64,000 nt of DNA from Anaerovorax odorimutans (GTDB lineage Bacteria; Bacillota; Clostridia; Peptostreptococcales; Anaerovoracaceae). Both the position numbers and the translations under genes were made by a program. Shown one piece after another: positions 26,667-34,521 of the stretch. The DNA lies in the NCBI RefSeq assembly GCF_024459955.1, contig NZ_JANFXK010000009.1, forward strand, positions 62,001-126,000, given 5' to 3'. The notes under the pieces are model-generated. The model was not told the DNA's origin. It worked only from the letters and a program-made list of their open reading frames with translations, and did not search any database. Each line of letters begins with the position of its first letter. Position 1 is the stretch's first letter.

Positions 26667-27713
26667 CTAAGGCTCAAGAATTACTTTCAGCCCTTCCTTT
26701 TTCTCCAAAAGGTCAAAGCCCTTTCCAAAGTCAGCCAATGGCAGCCTATGTGAAATCATCCGATTTAAATCTTCTTCCACCTGCGGCAGGCTCATCAGTC
26801 TAAGAGCAATATCCCAGGCCTCATAAATTTCACCGAATGAAAATGTGATATCGCATGACTTCTTAACCAGAATATTATTCCAATCAAGACTAACAGACTT
26901 AGCAGCCGTTTCTCCTAACACTACGACTCGTCCTGTTTTTTTCAGGCAATCAAACATAGCCGCGATTCCCTTTTCCGACCCGGAACATTCAATAATTAAG
27001 TCAGCGCCTCGGAAATCGGTTTCCTCCATAATTACCTGATTTAAGTTTTCTTTTTCGATATTAACTGTTCTATCTACTGACTTGAGCTTTCTTGCTATCG
27101 GTAGTCTGGCAATTTCTCCTTCGTTTGTTTCACTTAAGATTATTTTCGAAGCTCCCATGGCCTTTGCATAGATTGCGCATAGCATTCCAATTGTCCCGCC
27201 GCCCTGAACAAATACCACATCACCGGGCTTTAATGTGTTCCTCACGTATAATGCCTGACACACAACATTACTCGGCTCTGCCATGGTTCCAACTTCATAA
27301 GAAATGTTTTCAGGAAGTTTCAGCAGATATTTTTCAGGCGTACAATAGTATTCAGCCCATCCACCGTCGATATCATAACCAACCGCCTTGCCTCGTACGC
27401 AAAAATTTGTCATTCCCTTTCTGCAAAACTCACACTTACCGCATGCCCCCTTGTCCATCTGGGCAACTACCCGATCTCCTACTTTATAATCCGTAACATT
27501 AGAGCCAATCCTCGATACGATGCCGCTGAATTCATGTCCAACAATTACAGGTGGAGTATAGAAATGATTATCATGGTATAAATGAATTTCACTGCCGCAT
27601 ATGCCAATAGCCTTTACCTCTATTTCCACTTCATCCATTTTGGGCTCCGGCCTTGGAACATCCTTATACTCCCATCCCGCTTTGCCATCTTTTGTTTTTA
27701 ATACTGCCTTCAT
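26667..27713 (-). CDS. Zinc-dependent alcohol dehydrogenase (MDR family)
   Basis: 348 residues. Catalytic zinc site CGSEIH and GHEFSG; structural zinc cysteines in ACGKCEFCRKGMTNFC; Rossmann turn VQGGGTIGMLCA. It matches the sorbitol/threonine/inositol-type polyol dehydrogenases. The ATG at 27713 has GAGGAG nine bases upstream; the in-frame extension to 27788 is not needed. First gene of the leftward ADH-ThDP-LuxR group. Likely oxidises a secondary alcohol of the substrate with NAD(P). Confidence 0.92.
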   Translation of the reverse strand: MKAVLKTKDGKAGWEYKDVPRPEPKMDEVEIEVKAIGICGSEIHLYHDNHFYTPPVIVGHEFSGIVSRIGSNVTDYKVGDRVVAQMDKGACGKCEFCRKGMTNFCVRGKAVGYDIDGGWAEYYCTPEKYLLKLPENISYEVGTMAEPSNVVCQALYVRNTLKPGDVVFVQGGGTIGMLCAIYAKAMGASKIILSETNEGEIARLPIARKLKSVDRTVNIEKENLNQVIMEETDFRGADLIIECSGSEKGIAAMFDCLKKTGRVVVLGETAAKSVSLDWNNILVKKSCDITFSFGEIYEAWDIALRLMSLPQVEEDLNRMISHRLPLADFGKGFDLLEKKEGLKVILEP

Positions 27714-27904
27714 ATAACAATTCTCCTCGTTTCTTTTATATTTACCATTGGATACAGCGTTGCTGTAAGAAAGAAAATACTGAAACACCTTCGATTGGTC
27801 ACATATATATTCTACTTGGATTAAAAATTCCAGAATACATACTAATGGCCATTTATCTTTGATCGAAAGTGCAACTCAAACGTGTTTTGAATTACAAACA
27901 CATA

Positions 27905-27953
27905 AAAAGCCTTCTACAGAAACACGTTACACATGTCTCCGTACAAGGCTTTT
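27905..27953 (-). terminator. Terminator of the Fic gene
   Basis: AAAAGCCTT (27905-27913) pairs with AAGGCTTTT (27945-27953), extended by GTAC-type pairing; read leftward it is followed by TTTTTATG. Confidence 0.6.
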
Positions 27954-27985
27954 ATACTATCTATTCCTTTTTCAACACAGTTCAT

Positions 27986-28750
27986 TTATTTTTTTCTTTT
28001 CAACACCCTTCCCTCCCAGGTCTTAACCGTTTCTTCCTTTAAGAATTGTACAAATCCTTCAATTTCCGTCGTTTTATCGAACACGGCCAATCCCATATAG
28101 TAAGTGTTCTTGTCTTCTTCATAAAAAATGGTTGGTGGTAAATTATTTATCATTAAATAATAATTCATAAGCGTTCGGCCAACACGGCCGTTACCGTCAG
28201 CGAAAGGATGGATACTTTCAAAATTCAGATGAAAGTATGCGGCAGCTTTTAAGAGCCGTTCCGGATCATCTGTCTCTATGCTGTTTACTTCCAACAAAAG
28301 CTCCTCAATATCTCCCTCTACGTCTTCCGGAAAAGAACCTATATCATCGCCAATACTATAATCCCCCAGCTTATAGGTTCCCGGCCGTTCGCCTTTTGCA
28401 TAACGGCGTTCATCATAACATCCGGCCATCAACTTCTTGTGTATCTGCAGAACAAGTTCTGACGACAGAAGATTCTTCTTTACTATATGCGATAATAAAA
28501 ACTCAAAGGCATTCTTTTGGTTTTGGATTTCGTAAAGGGTTCTTAAATCGCCGGTGTAATTTATGACTTTTCCATTTTCAAAGATTTCCCGGGTATCATG
28601 ATAAGTTGCTGAGCTGTTCTCAATCTTGTTAGAATTATACGCAAATAGAATTCTAAAATTATATAGCTTCTCAACGATATCTTCCTCGGCTCCTAAATCA
28701 GCTGATCGCCACCAGGCGACTATTTTTTCGAACTTTGATTGTATGTCCAT
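27986..28750 (-). CDS. Fic-domain AMP-transferase, class II type
   Basis: 254 residues. The catalytic loop HPFADGNGRVGR is complete (HPFx[D/E]GNGRxxR). An N-terminal helix carries SNKIEN, fitting the (S/T)xxxE(G/N) inhibitory motif of class II Fic proteins, in which the Glu blocks ATP binding. Such enzymes move AMP onto a target hydroxyl and are often self-limited. A toxin role or a regulatory one is possible; no separate antitoxin is present. It is the gene nearest the right end of the element and has its own ribosome site (AAGGAG) and terminator. Confidence 0.9.
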   Translation of the reverse strand: MDIQSKFEKIVAWWRSADLGAEEDIVEKLYNFRILFAYNSNKIENSSATYHDTREIFENGKVINYTGDLRTLYEIQNQKNAFEFLLSHIVKKNLLSSELVLQIHKKLMAGCYDERRYAKGERPGTYKLGDYSIGDDIGSFPEDVEGDIEELLLEVNSIETDDPERLLKAAAYFHLNFESIHPFADGNGRVGRTLMNYYLMINNLPPTIFYEEDKNTYYMGLAVFDKTTEIEGFVQFLKEETVKTWEGRVLKRKK

Positions 28751-28902
28751 AAAAATTCTCCTTAGCATCTAATTCCATTCATGAGTTACTATAGCACACT
28801 TTCATCATCGGGATTCTTTCATTTATCCCCGGTCTATGAACAACTGAATATCGCATATACGGGTTGTCCACCTTTGCAGTTTTCCTAGTTTATAGCCTTA
28901 TA

Positions 28903-28943
28903 TACAGTAGTTACCCAACCATGTGCATGGGCTTCGGGTGCAA
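28903..28943. other. Right attachment site (attR) of the feoB element
   Basis: Element sequence GTAGTTACCCAACC meets host feoB sequence CATGGGCTTCGGG across ATGTG at 28921-28925. Confidence 0.8.
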
Positions 28944-29763
28944 CGCCTGCGGCGTCATCGGCTGCCGAATCATCGAATCGCCCAGGGAGCGCCTGATCGC
29001 TATTCTCACTAACAGCTTTGTTCCTTGCAATGGGAGATTTCCCACTCTCATAGCGGTTATTACGATGTTCTTTGTCGCATCCCTTTCTTTTGGCAGCGGC
29101 CTGGGAGCATGCCTGATTCTGACAGTGGTCATCGTCCTTGGGGTCACCATGACATTGCTGATGTCGAAGCTGCTGTCCAAAACTGTACTTAAGGGAATGC
29201 CGTCGTCTTTCATTTTAGAGCTGCCCCCTTACCGCAGGCCAAAGATCGGCAGCGTTATCGTACGTTCCATATTGGACCGGACCATCTTTGTGCTGGGCCG
29301 CGCCATTGTCGTCGCTGCGCCGGCCGGACTGCTGATCTGGGTACTGGCCAATGTGGATGTGGGCGGGGTCAGCATTCTCACCCACTGCACCGATTTCTGC
29401 GATCCCTTCGGACGGCTGCTGGGCATTGACGGCGTAATTGTGATGGCTTTCATTTTAGGCTTCCCCGCCAACGAAATCGTCATTCCCATCATTCTCATGA
29501 CCTATATGGCCCAGGGCAGTCTGATGGACTATGACAGTCTGGCCCAGCTCCATCAGATTTTGATTGAAAACGGCTGGACCTGGCAGACCGCGCTCTCCAC
29601 CATGCTGCTGTGCCTGTTCCATTTTCCCTGCGGCACAACCTGCCTGACCATAAAAAAGGAAACCGGCAGCTGGAAATGGACCGGAGCGGCCTTTCTTCTG
29701 CCGACGCTTGTGGGGATCATTCTCTGCCTTCTGCTCAACGGAATATTGGGGATCATCTTCTGA
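28921..29763 (+). pseudogene. feoB: Ferrous iron transporter FeoB, C-terminal fragment
   Basis: 280 codons from the ATG that lies on the junction. It starts CMGFGCNACGV, the conserved Gate-region cysteine motif of FeoB, and continues through the remaining membrane helices (TMFFVASLSFGSGLGACLIL; GFPANEIVIPIILM) to the normal end. It completes the fragment at 14687-15688 exactly. The frame is open upstream into the element as far as a TTG at 28864, but no ribosome site is seen, so it is probably not made as a separate protein. Confidence 0.92.
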
Positions 29764-29771
29764 TCCCCAAT
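29745..29771 (+). terminator. Hairpin over the feoB stop codon
   Basis: ATTGGGGATCA (29745-29755) and TGATCCCCAAT (29761-29771) form a perfect 11-bp stem with a five-base loop. The stop codon is in the 3' arm. There is no T-run, so termination strength is doubtful; it may protect the 3' end. Confidence 0.45.
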
Positions 29772-29854
29772 AGCCTTAATTACCTAAGATCGAACCTTTT
29801 GGCACTATTGTGACTTATAAAGCGATGGAATGGACCTAATATATTATAGTAAAA

Positions 29855-30568
29855 TTATGCTTTTAGATTTGCAACTTCCATCCACGCCTTACTTTCCCAA
29901 TCGATTGGGTTGAGGGCTATTTTCTTTTCGGAAATAGTATGTCTGACCGCTTGCTGAAACTCAATATATTCGCAGTATTGCCAACGACTCCAAGGCTGAG
30001 ATCCATTTTCGCTGTACCAACCCATCTTATATGTATCACTCTTTTCATGCTTTCGAGGCACGCATTTGAGTCCCAAGCCGCAGGACAAACCTTTCTTCTT
30101 GGCTCCCGCTGCCTCCATTATATATTTATCAACCGGTACATGCAGATATGGTATCATATCATTGACATCTACCTTGCATATATAAGTTTGAATCACGACC
30201 AGATATTTCAGCGTCATATTCAGCCACTTTTGTGCCTGCCCGAATGTCAGCCCACCGATTTTTCTATAAACGCTACTGATTTTATCACAGGTTTCTCTGT
30301 GTTCTTCATCAAATTTTTCCTGTGTACTTTCATCAGAAGCCCGTACACTATTCTTTAAAGAATAGTACGCCTTAACCAGAATCTCCTTGACTTCGTTTCT
30401 CAAATTTTCCCTACATTTATTGGATAACTTTTCCTCAGTGGACATACCAAAGTCAATCGTTCTGCACATATCAAGATACGCCCTTGCACCGGCTTTCTTT
30501 ATTATCTCATCTTTTTCTTCGTCTCCATTAATACCAAAATATGCATACAGTAAAAAATTAGATTCCAT
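29855..30568 (-). CDS. Hypothetical protein
   Basis: 237 residues, mostly helical and charged, no membrane helix or signal peptide. Notable stretches are IDFGMSTEEKLSNKCRENL, KIGGLTFGQAQKWLNMTLKY and WSRWQYCEYIEFQQAVR. The GLTFGQAQKWLNM-type phrase recurs, as I recall, in uncharacterised proteins of variable genomic regions, but I do not recognise a family. AAAGGTG ribosome site supports the ATG. It lies just beyond feoB and may be part of a variable locus. Confidence 0.7.
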   Translation of the reverse strand: MESNFLLYAYFGINGDEEKDEIIKKAGARAYLDMCRTIDFGMSTEEKLSNKCRENLRNEVKEILVKAYYSLKNSVRASDESTQEKFDEEHRETCDKISSVYRKIGGLTFGQAQKWLNMTLKYLVVIQTYICKVDVNDMIPYLHVPVDKYIMEAAGAKKKGLSCGLGLKCVPRKHEKSDTYKMGWYSENGSQPWSRWQYCEYIEFQQAVRHTISEKKIALNPIDWESKAWMEVANLKA

Positions 30569-30591
30569 AGTTTACACCTTTCTCCAAGCAC

Positions 30592-31113
30592 TTATATATA
30601 ACGTCTTACTTTTTTCATATACTGTCCATACGATGTGCCAAACCTTTCAATGCACCATCTTTCTTCTGAAAGGATGATCCAATGAGAGGATATCTGGAAT
30701 ACAACAACAATGCTCAGCAGTATCAGCGATTGGGTAAGCAAAGCCATTCCTACAAAGCAGACAAAATAGGATACATACATAGGATTACGTGAAAAACGGT
30801 AAATCCCGTTCGTATTCAGCCCGGCTTCAGAGGGTGAGGAAAAATTCATTATTGAAATCGAACATATGAATAAGCCGAGCAAATAACAGACCAGCCCAGT
30901 ATAAAACTGCCAGCAAAGCTCTATGTTAACTTTTAGAAAAAACAAGTATATAAAGATTGCTATATTTGAAATTTGATAGATCCAGTAAGCAATTCTTTCG
31001 CTTCCCTGCACTGGCGCAAAGCGGGCCGCCCGCTGTACTGCCTCCTTGTTTACAAAGGACAGCAGGCCGAACCTGATTATTAAAAAAGGGATCAACAATA
31101 CTATGCCATTCAT
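30592..31113 (-). CDS. Isoprenylcysteine carboxyl methyltransferase-like membrane protein
   Basis: 173 residues with five membrane helices and the C-terminal ICMT/phospholipid-methyltransferase signature: GIYRFSRNPMYVSYFVCFVG (the RNPMY SAM-binding core), then SEERWCIERFG with the Glu-Glu/Arg pattern. Bacterial members methylate unknown acceptors, often lipids or small thiols. Separated from the preceding gene by 23 bp, so they may be co-transcribed. Confidence 0.85.
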   Translation of the reverse strand: MNGIVLLIPFLIIRFGLLSFVNKEAVQRAARFAPVQGSERIAYWIYQISNIAIFIYLFFLKVNIELCWQFYTGLVCYLLGLFICSISIMNFSSPSEAGLNTNGIYRFSRNPMYVSYFVCFVGMALLTQSLILLSIVVVFQISSHWIILSEERWCIERFGTSYGQYMKKVRRYI

Positions 31114-31227
31114 TTTTCCGCCTCTGACTTTTTGTCATACCATTCTTTCGGTCAATTTAACTTATTGGAATAGTTTATCATAAGAATTGGGGCTGGTGCA
31201 GAAAAATTAATGTGATATGTAAAAAAC

Positions 31228-31333
31228 GTGTGCATGACGGAATCAAAGATTCCTATGCACACATGTCGCCCGCAAGGGGCGACGCTTTGCAATGCACGTT
31301 CTTTGAAACTTCGTCAACATCGCCAAAGGCGAT
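31228..31333. other. Cluster of three hairpins in a 307-bp gap
   Basis: The gap 31114-31420 holds no gene. It has a long stem GTGTGCAT/ATGCACAC (31228-31235 and 31255-31262) with inner GGAATC/GATTCC, a stem GTCGCCC/GGGCGAC with a GCAAG loop (31265-31283), and ATCGCC/GGCGAT with an AAA loop (31319-31333). A second ATGCACGTT (31292-31300) can compete for the first arm. No known RNA family is recognised. Confidence 0.5.
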
Positions 31334-31347
31334 ATTTCCTACGTTAT

Positions 31348-31395
31348 AAAAAAAGCCAGCAGCCGGAAATGGGCCTGATACGCCTTCCTGCTGCC
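31348..31395 (-). terminator. Terminator of copA
   Basis: Read leftward, GCAGCAGGAA pairs with TTCCGGCTGC at nine of ten positions (31385-31394 and 31359-31368), and the second arm runs into GCTTTTTTT (T-run at 31348-31354). Confidence 0.7.
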
Positions 31396-31420
31396 GACTC
31401 CTGCGGGCTGTACCCGTCCT

Positions 31421-34075
31421 TTATTTTCTCTCGATTCCTTTCAGCTCATATCCGGCGTCCTGAATCGCAGTTTCAAATACTGCGTCTTCAATCTCAGCCT
31501 CTGATTTTACCGTAGCTTTGCCACCGTCAAGATCCACGGACACCTCTGCGCCTTCCAAAGCCTCCAGCGCCTTAGTCACGTGAGCTTTGCAGTGTTCACA
31601 CATCATACCTTCAATTTTTAATTCCGCTTCATACTTTGCCATTTTTTCCATTTCCTTTCCATTATCTTTTTCAATTGTTTTCGCCTCTGATCCGGCGTTT
31701 TCCGCCAGATTTTCCGGAGCATCCGTATCGTCATTGTCATCATGAGTCCTACCGCCCGGGTCCAAGCCTCCATGCTCCGGTTTAAAAAATTTCAGCCGCA
31801 GCGCATTGCTGACTACGCAGATGCTGGACAAACTCATGGCTGCGGCGCCGAACATCGGGCTCAGCTGCCAGCCCAGGGCATTATAGAATACGCCTGCTGC
31901 CAGCGGTATGCCGATGCAGTTGTAGAAGAAAGCCCAGAACAGATTCTGCTTGATGTTGCGGATTACAGATTTACTCAGCTTGATCGCCGTTACTGCGTCC
32001 AGCAGATCGTTTTTAATCAATACCGCATCAGCGCTTTCAATGGCAACCTCTGTACCGGCGCCGATGGCAATGCCCACATCAGCCCGGGCCAGAGCCGGAG
32101 CATCGTTGATGCCGTCGCCGATCATCGCAACCGTGTGCCCCTGGTCCTGCAGAGATTTAATGTGTTTTTCCTTATCATCGGGCAGTACCCCGGCAATGAT
32201 CTGCGGAATATCCAAACGCTTCTGAATCGCCCTTGCCACCCGCTCGTTATCGCCGGTCAGCATAACCACATTGATCTTCATCTGCCTGAACAGTTCAATG
32301 GCCCTGCGGCTGGTGGCCTTTTCCATATCGGAGACAGCTATGATTCCGATTACCTTTTTTTCATCCGCAAAGATCAACGGGGTTTTCCCCTGATCGGAAA
32401 GCTGTGCGGCTGTTTCCTGAATCCGTTCGTCATAGCTGGCTATCTGACTCTTAATCAGCTTGTCATTGCCTGCGTAAAATACCGTTCCGCCGATAACAGC
32501 CTTAATCCCTTTCCCGTGGATCGCTTCAAATTCTTCGGTGGGCAGCAGTGAAACGCCATTTTCTTCCGCCTGCCGCAGGATAGCCTCTGCCAGCGGATGT
32601 TCGCTGGACTTTTCCAGAGAAGCCGCCAGTTGGAGAAGCTCGTCCTCCGATCCTGAAAAGGCCGCAATATCGGTCACTTTTGGGTTTCCCTCGGTGATGG
32701 TTCCCGTTTTGTCCATGACTACCGTATCCACCCGATGGGCAATTTCCAAAGCTTCGCCGGATTTAATGAGAATTCCGTTTTCCGCACCTTTACCGGTCCC
32801 CACCATGATCGCCACCGGTGTAGCCAGACCAAGAGCACAGGGGCAGGAAATTACCAGCACCGCGATACCTGTGGACAGCGCGAATTCGAAAGTCGCTCCT
32901 GCGATCAGCCAGACGATGGCCGCCAACACCGCGATGCCGATAACTACCGGTACGAAAACACCGGCAATTTTATCAGCCAGCTTTGCGATGGGCGCTTTGC
33001 TGGAGCTGGCCTCATCTACAAGGCGAATGATTTGGTTAATGGTGGTATCTTCGCCCACCTTGGAAGCGCGCATTTTGAAAAAACCGCTTTTATTTATGGT
33101 CGCGGAAACTGCTTTATCGCCGACACTTTTTTCCACCGGGATACTCTCACCTGTGATGACCGATTCATCCACACTGGAGCTTCCCTCCGTAATGATACCA
33201 TCTACCGGTATCGCAGCGCCCGGTTTGATGATGAGGATATCGCCGCTCATTACCTGTTCTACCGGAATGACAGTCTCCTCTCCATCCCGCTCGACAATGG
33301 CCGTCTTGGGTGAAAGATCCATCAGCTTTTCTATAGCCTCGCTGGTCTTGCCCTTGGATTTTGTTTCCAGGAATTTTCCCAGGGTGATGAGGGTCAGTAT
33401 TGTCCCTGCGGATTCGAAGTAGATATCCATGCTGTACTGGTGTACCAGGTGCATATCGCCGTGGCCCAGCCCAAAACCGATGCGGAACAGAGCAAAGCAG
33501 CCGTAAATCGTAGCTGCCGCCGAGCCGATGGCGATGAGGGTATCCATGTTTGGTCCGCCGTGAAACAAACTCTTAAAGCCGACGATAAAATATTTTCGAT
33601 TGGCATATAAGATGGGAAGCAGCAGCAGGAACTGCCCGAATACCATGCTCACGGCATTTTCATCACCGTAAAAAACCTTTTCCATAAAGGAAGGTACCGG
33701 CATTCCAAAATCCATCTGCATCATATGCCCCATGGACAGATACATCAGAGGAACCAGAAAGACAATCGATACGATCAGTCTCTTTTTCATATTGCGGACT
33801 TCTTCTAAAGCAGCGTTTTTGTGCTGGCCTTTTGCCTCCGTCTGCTGTCTTTCATCGGAAAGCTGCGCGGCGCTGGCTCCGTAGCCCGCCTTTTCCACGG
33901 CTTCCACGATATCATCCATAGAAAGCTTTTCTTCATCGTAGCTGACCTTCATGCTGTTGGTCAAAAGGTTGACGCTGACACTGCCCATGCCGTCCAGCTT
34001 GGCCGTGGCTTTTTCCACTCTGGCCGAACAGGCTGAACAGGTCATACCTGTAATGTCAAATTTTTCTTCTCTCAT
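31421..34075 (-). CDS. copA: Copper-exporting P1B-type ATPase with N- and C-terminal metal-binding domains
   Basis: 884 residues. N-terminal HMA domain GMTCSACSARVEKA (Cys13, Cys16); eight membrane helices; the transport motif CPC in VISCPCALGLATPVA; phosphorylation site DKTGTITEG; hinge GDGINDAPALARADVG. After the last helix an acidic linker leads to a second HMA domain, GMMCEHCKAHVTKAL, at the C-terminus, like a fused CopZ chaperone. The HMA sites, CPC motif and upstream csoR point to Cu(I) export. The ATG at 34075 is chosen over a TTG nine bases upstream. An internal ATG at 31642 with GGAAAGG nearby could give a free CopZ-like protein. Confidence 0.95.
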   Translation of the reverse strand: MREEKFDITGMTCSACSARVEKATAKLDGMGSVSVNLLTNSMKVSYDEEKLSMDDIVEAVEKAGYGASAAQLSDERQQTEAKGQHKNAALEEVRNMKKRLIVSIVFLVPLMYLSMGHMMQMDFGMPVPSFMEKVFYGDENAVSMVFGQFLLLLPILYANRKYFIVGFKSLFHGGPNMDTLIAIGSAAATIYGCFALFRIGFGLGHGDMHLVHQYSMDIYFESAGTILTLITLGKFLETKSKGKTSEAIEKLMDLSPKTAIVERDGEETVIPVEQVMSGDILIIKPGAAIPVDGIITEGSSSVDESVITGESIPVEKSVGDKAVSATINKSGFFKMRASKVGEDTTINQIIRLVDEASSSKAPIAKLADKIAGVFVPVVIGIAVLAAIVWLIAGATFEFALSTGIAVLVISCPCALGLATPVAIMVGTGKGAENGILIKSGEALEIAHRVDTVVMDKTGTITEGNPKVTDIAAFSGSEDELLQLAASLEKSSEHPLAEAILRQAEENGVSLLPTEEFEAIHGKGIKAVIGGTVFYAGNDKLIKSQIASYDERIQETAAQLSDQGKTPLIFADEKKVIGIIAVSDMEKATSRRAIELFRQMKINVVMLTGDNERVARAIQKRLDIPQIIAGVLPDDKEKHIKSLQDQGHTVAMIGDGINDAPALARADVGIAIGAGTEVAIESADAVLIKNDLLDAVTAIKLSKSVIRNIKQNLFWAFFYNCIGIPLAAGVFYNALGWQLSPMFGAAAMSLSSICVVSNALRLKFFKPEHGGLDPGGRTHDDNDDTDAPENLAENAGSEAKTIEKDNGKEMEKMAKYEAELKIEGMMCEHCKAHVTKALEALEGAEVSVDLDGGKATVKSEAEIEDAVFETAIQDAGYELKGIERK

Positions 34076-34094
34076 AATCTCCAAACACTTTCTT

Positions 34095-34385
34095 TTATTT
34101 CATTAATTTCTGCAGGGTAGCGCAGAGCTCATCGACCGCGGCTTCATTGCCCTGCTTGATATCTTCTGTAACGCAGCTTTTAATGTGGTTTGTCAAAAGA
34201 ACCTTGTTGAACGAATTGAGCGCCGACTGGATCGCGCTGACCTGCGTCAGAATATCCACGCAATAGCGTTCCTCCTCCACCATCTTCTTCACGCCGCGGA
34301 CCTGACCTTCAATGCGGCTGAGACGATTGATCAGATCGCTGTACTCTTTTGACTCTCTGTGTTTATGTTTTACTGTTTCATCCAT
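34095..34385 (-). CDS. csoR: CsoR-family copper-sensing repressor
   Basis: 96 residues, all-helical DUF156 fold. Cu(I) ligands are visible as Cys in ERYCVDIL and His-Cys in TNHIKSCV, the Cys-His-Cys set of CsoR. Family members tetramerise, repress by binding a G/C-tract operator and let go when Cu(I) binds. It is the first gene of the csoR-copA operon, 19 bp before copA. The ATG at 34385 is preferred because one at 34406 lies inside the operator. Confidence 0.93.
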   Translation of the reverse strand: MDETVKHKHRESKEYSDLINRLSRIEGQVRGVKKMVEEERYCVDILTQVSAIQSALNSFNKVLLTNHIKSCVTEDIKQGNEAAVDELCATLQKLMK

Positions 34386-34404
34386 AATTATTACCTGCCT
34401 CTCC

Positions 34405-34456
34405 ATATACCTTTACGGGGTATATGTATTTTATCAACCTTCTTGCATTTTGTCAA
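34405..34456 (-). promoter_or_regulatory. csoR-copA promoter with CsoR operator
   Basis: Read leftward: TTGACA (complement of 34451-34456), exactly 17 bp, TAAAAT (complement of 34428-34433). Right after the -10 is the dyad ATACC...GGTAT with central CCCCGTAAA (34405-34425), a good fit to the CsoR operator of the form TACCC-N-GGGTA. The operator covers the transcript start, as expected for repression. Confidence 0.85.
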
Positions 34457-34460
34457 CCAG

Positions 34461-34497
34461 AAAAGGCCACCGATCTTTTTAGAATCGATAGCCTTTT
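34461..34497 (-). terminator. Terminator of the CalY-like gene
   Basis: AAAAGGC (34461-34467) pairs with GCCTTTT (34491-34497), with inner CGAT/ATCG; followed leftward by TTTTCTGG. Confidence 0.6.
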
Positions 34498-34521
34498 CAT
34501 AACTTAAGCATCTACATGTCT

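Larger units (their letters stand above)
15683..28925. mobile_element. 13.2-kb serine-recombinase element inserted in feoB
   Basis: The two ends are fixed by the split feoB gene and by a shared ATGTG. Rejoining 15687 to 28926 restores one frame encoding ALTM-CMGFGCNACG, giving a FeoB of 612 residues. Gene order from the left: large serine recombinase, tiny ORF, catabolic cargo (aminotransferase, IolB-like, SDR, TRAP transporter, LuxR-type regulator, ThDP enzyme, zinc ADH), Fic protein. No relaxase, coupling protein, phage structural or replication gene is visible, so this is a recombinase-mobilised cargo island rather than a conjugative element or phage. The cargo region looks more A/T-rich than feoB. 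The joined ends give a near-palindromic attP. Confidence 0.9.

Noticed and set aside
17635-27713. Complete myo-inositol (iol) operon
   Set aside because: Only the IolB-like member is clear; IolC, IolE, IolJ and a typical IolD or IolG are absent.
15683-28925. Prophage or conjugative element
   Set aside because: No capsid, tail, relaxase, coupling or type IV secretion gene is visible between the ends.
28864-29763. Independent FeoB-like gene starting at TTG 28864
   Set aside because: The first 19 codons are element DNA, there is no ribosome site, and the sequence is the exact missing half of the feoB fragment at 14687.
31228-31333. Integron attC site or known riboswitch
   Set aside because: No attC core sites or integrase nearby, and the stems do not follow a riboswitch consensus I know.
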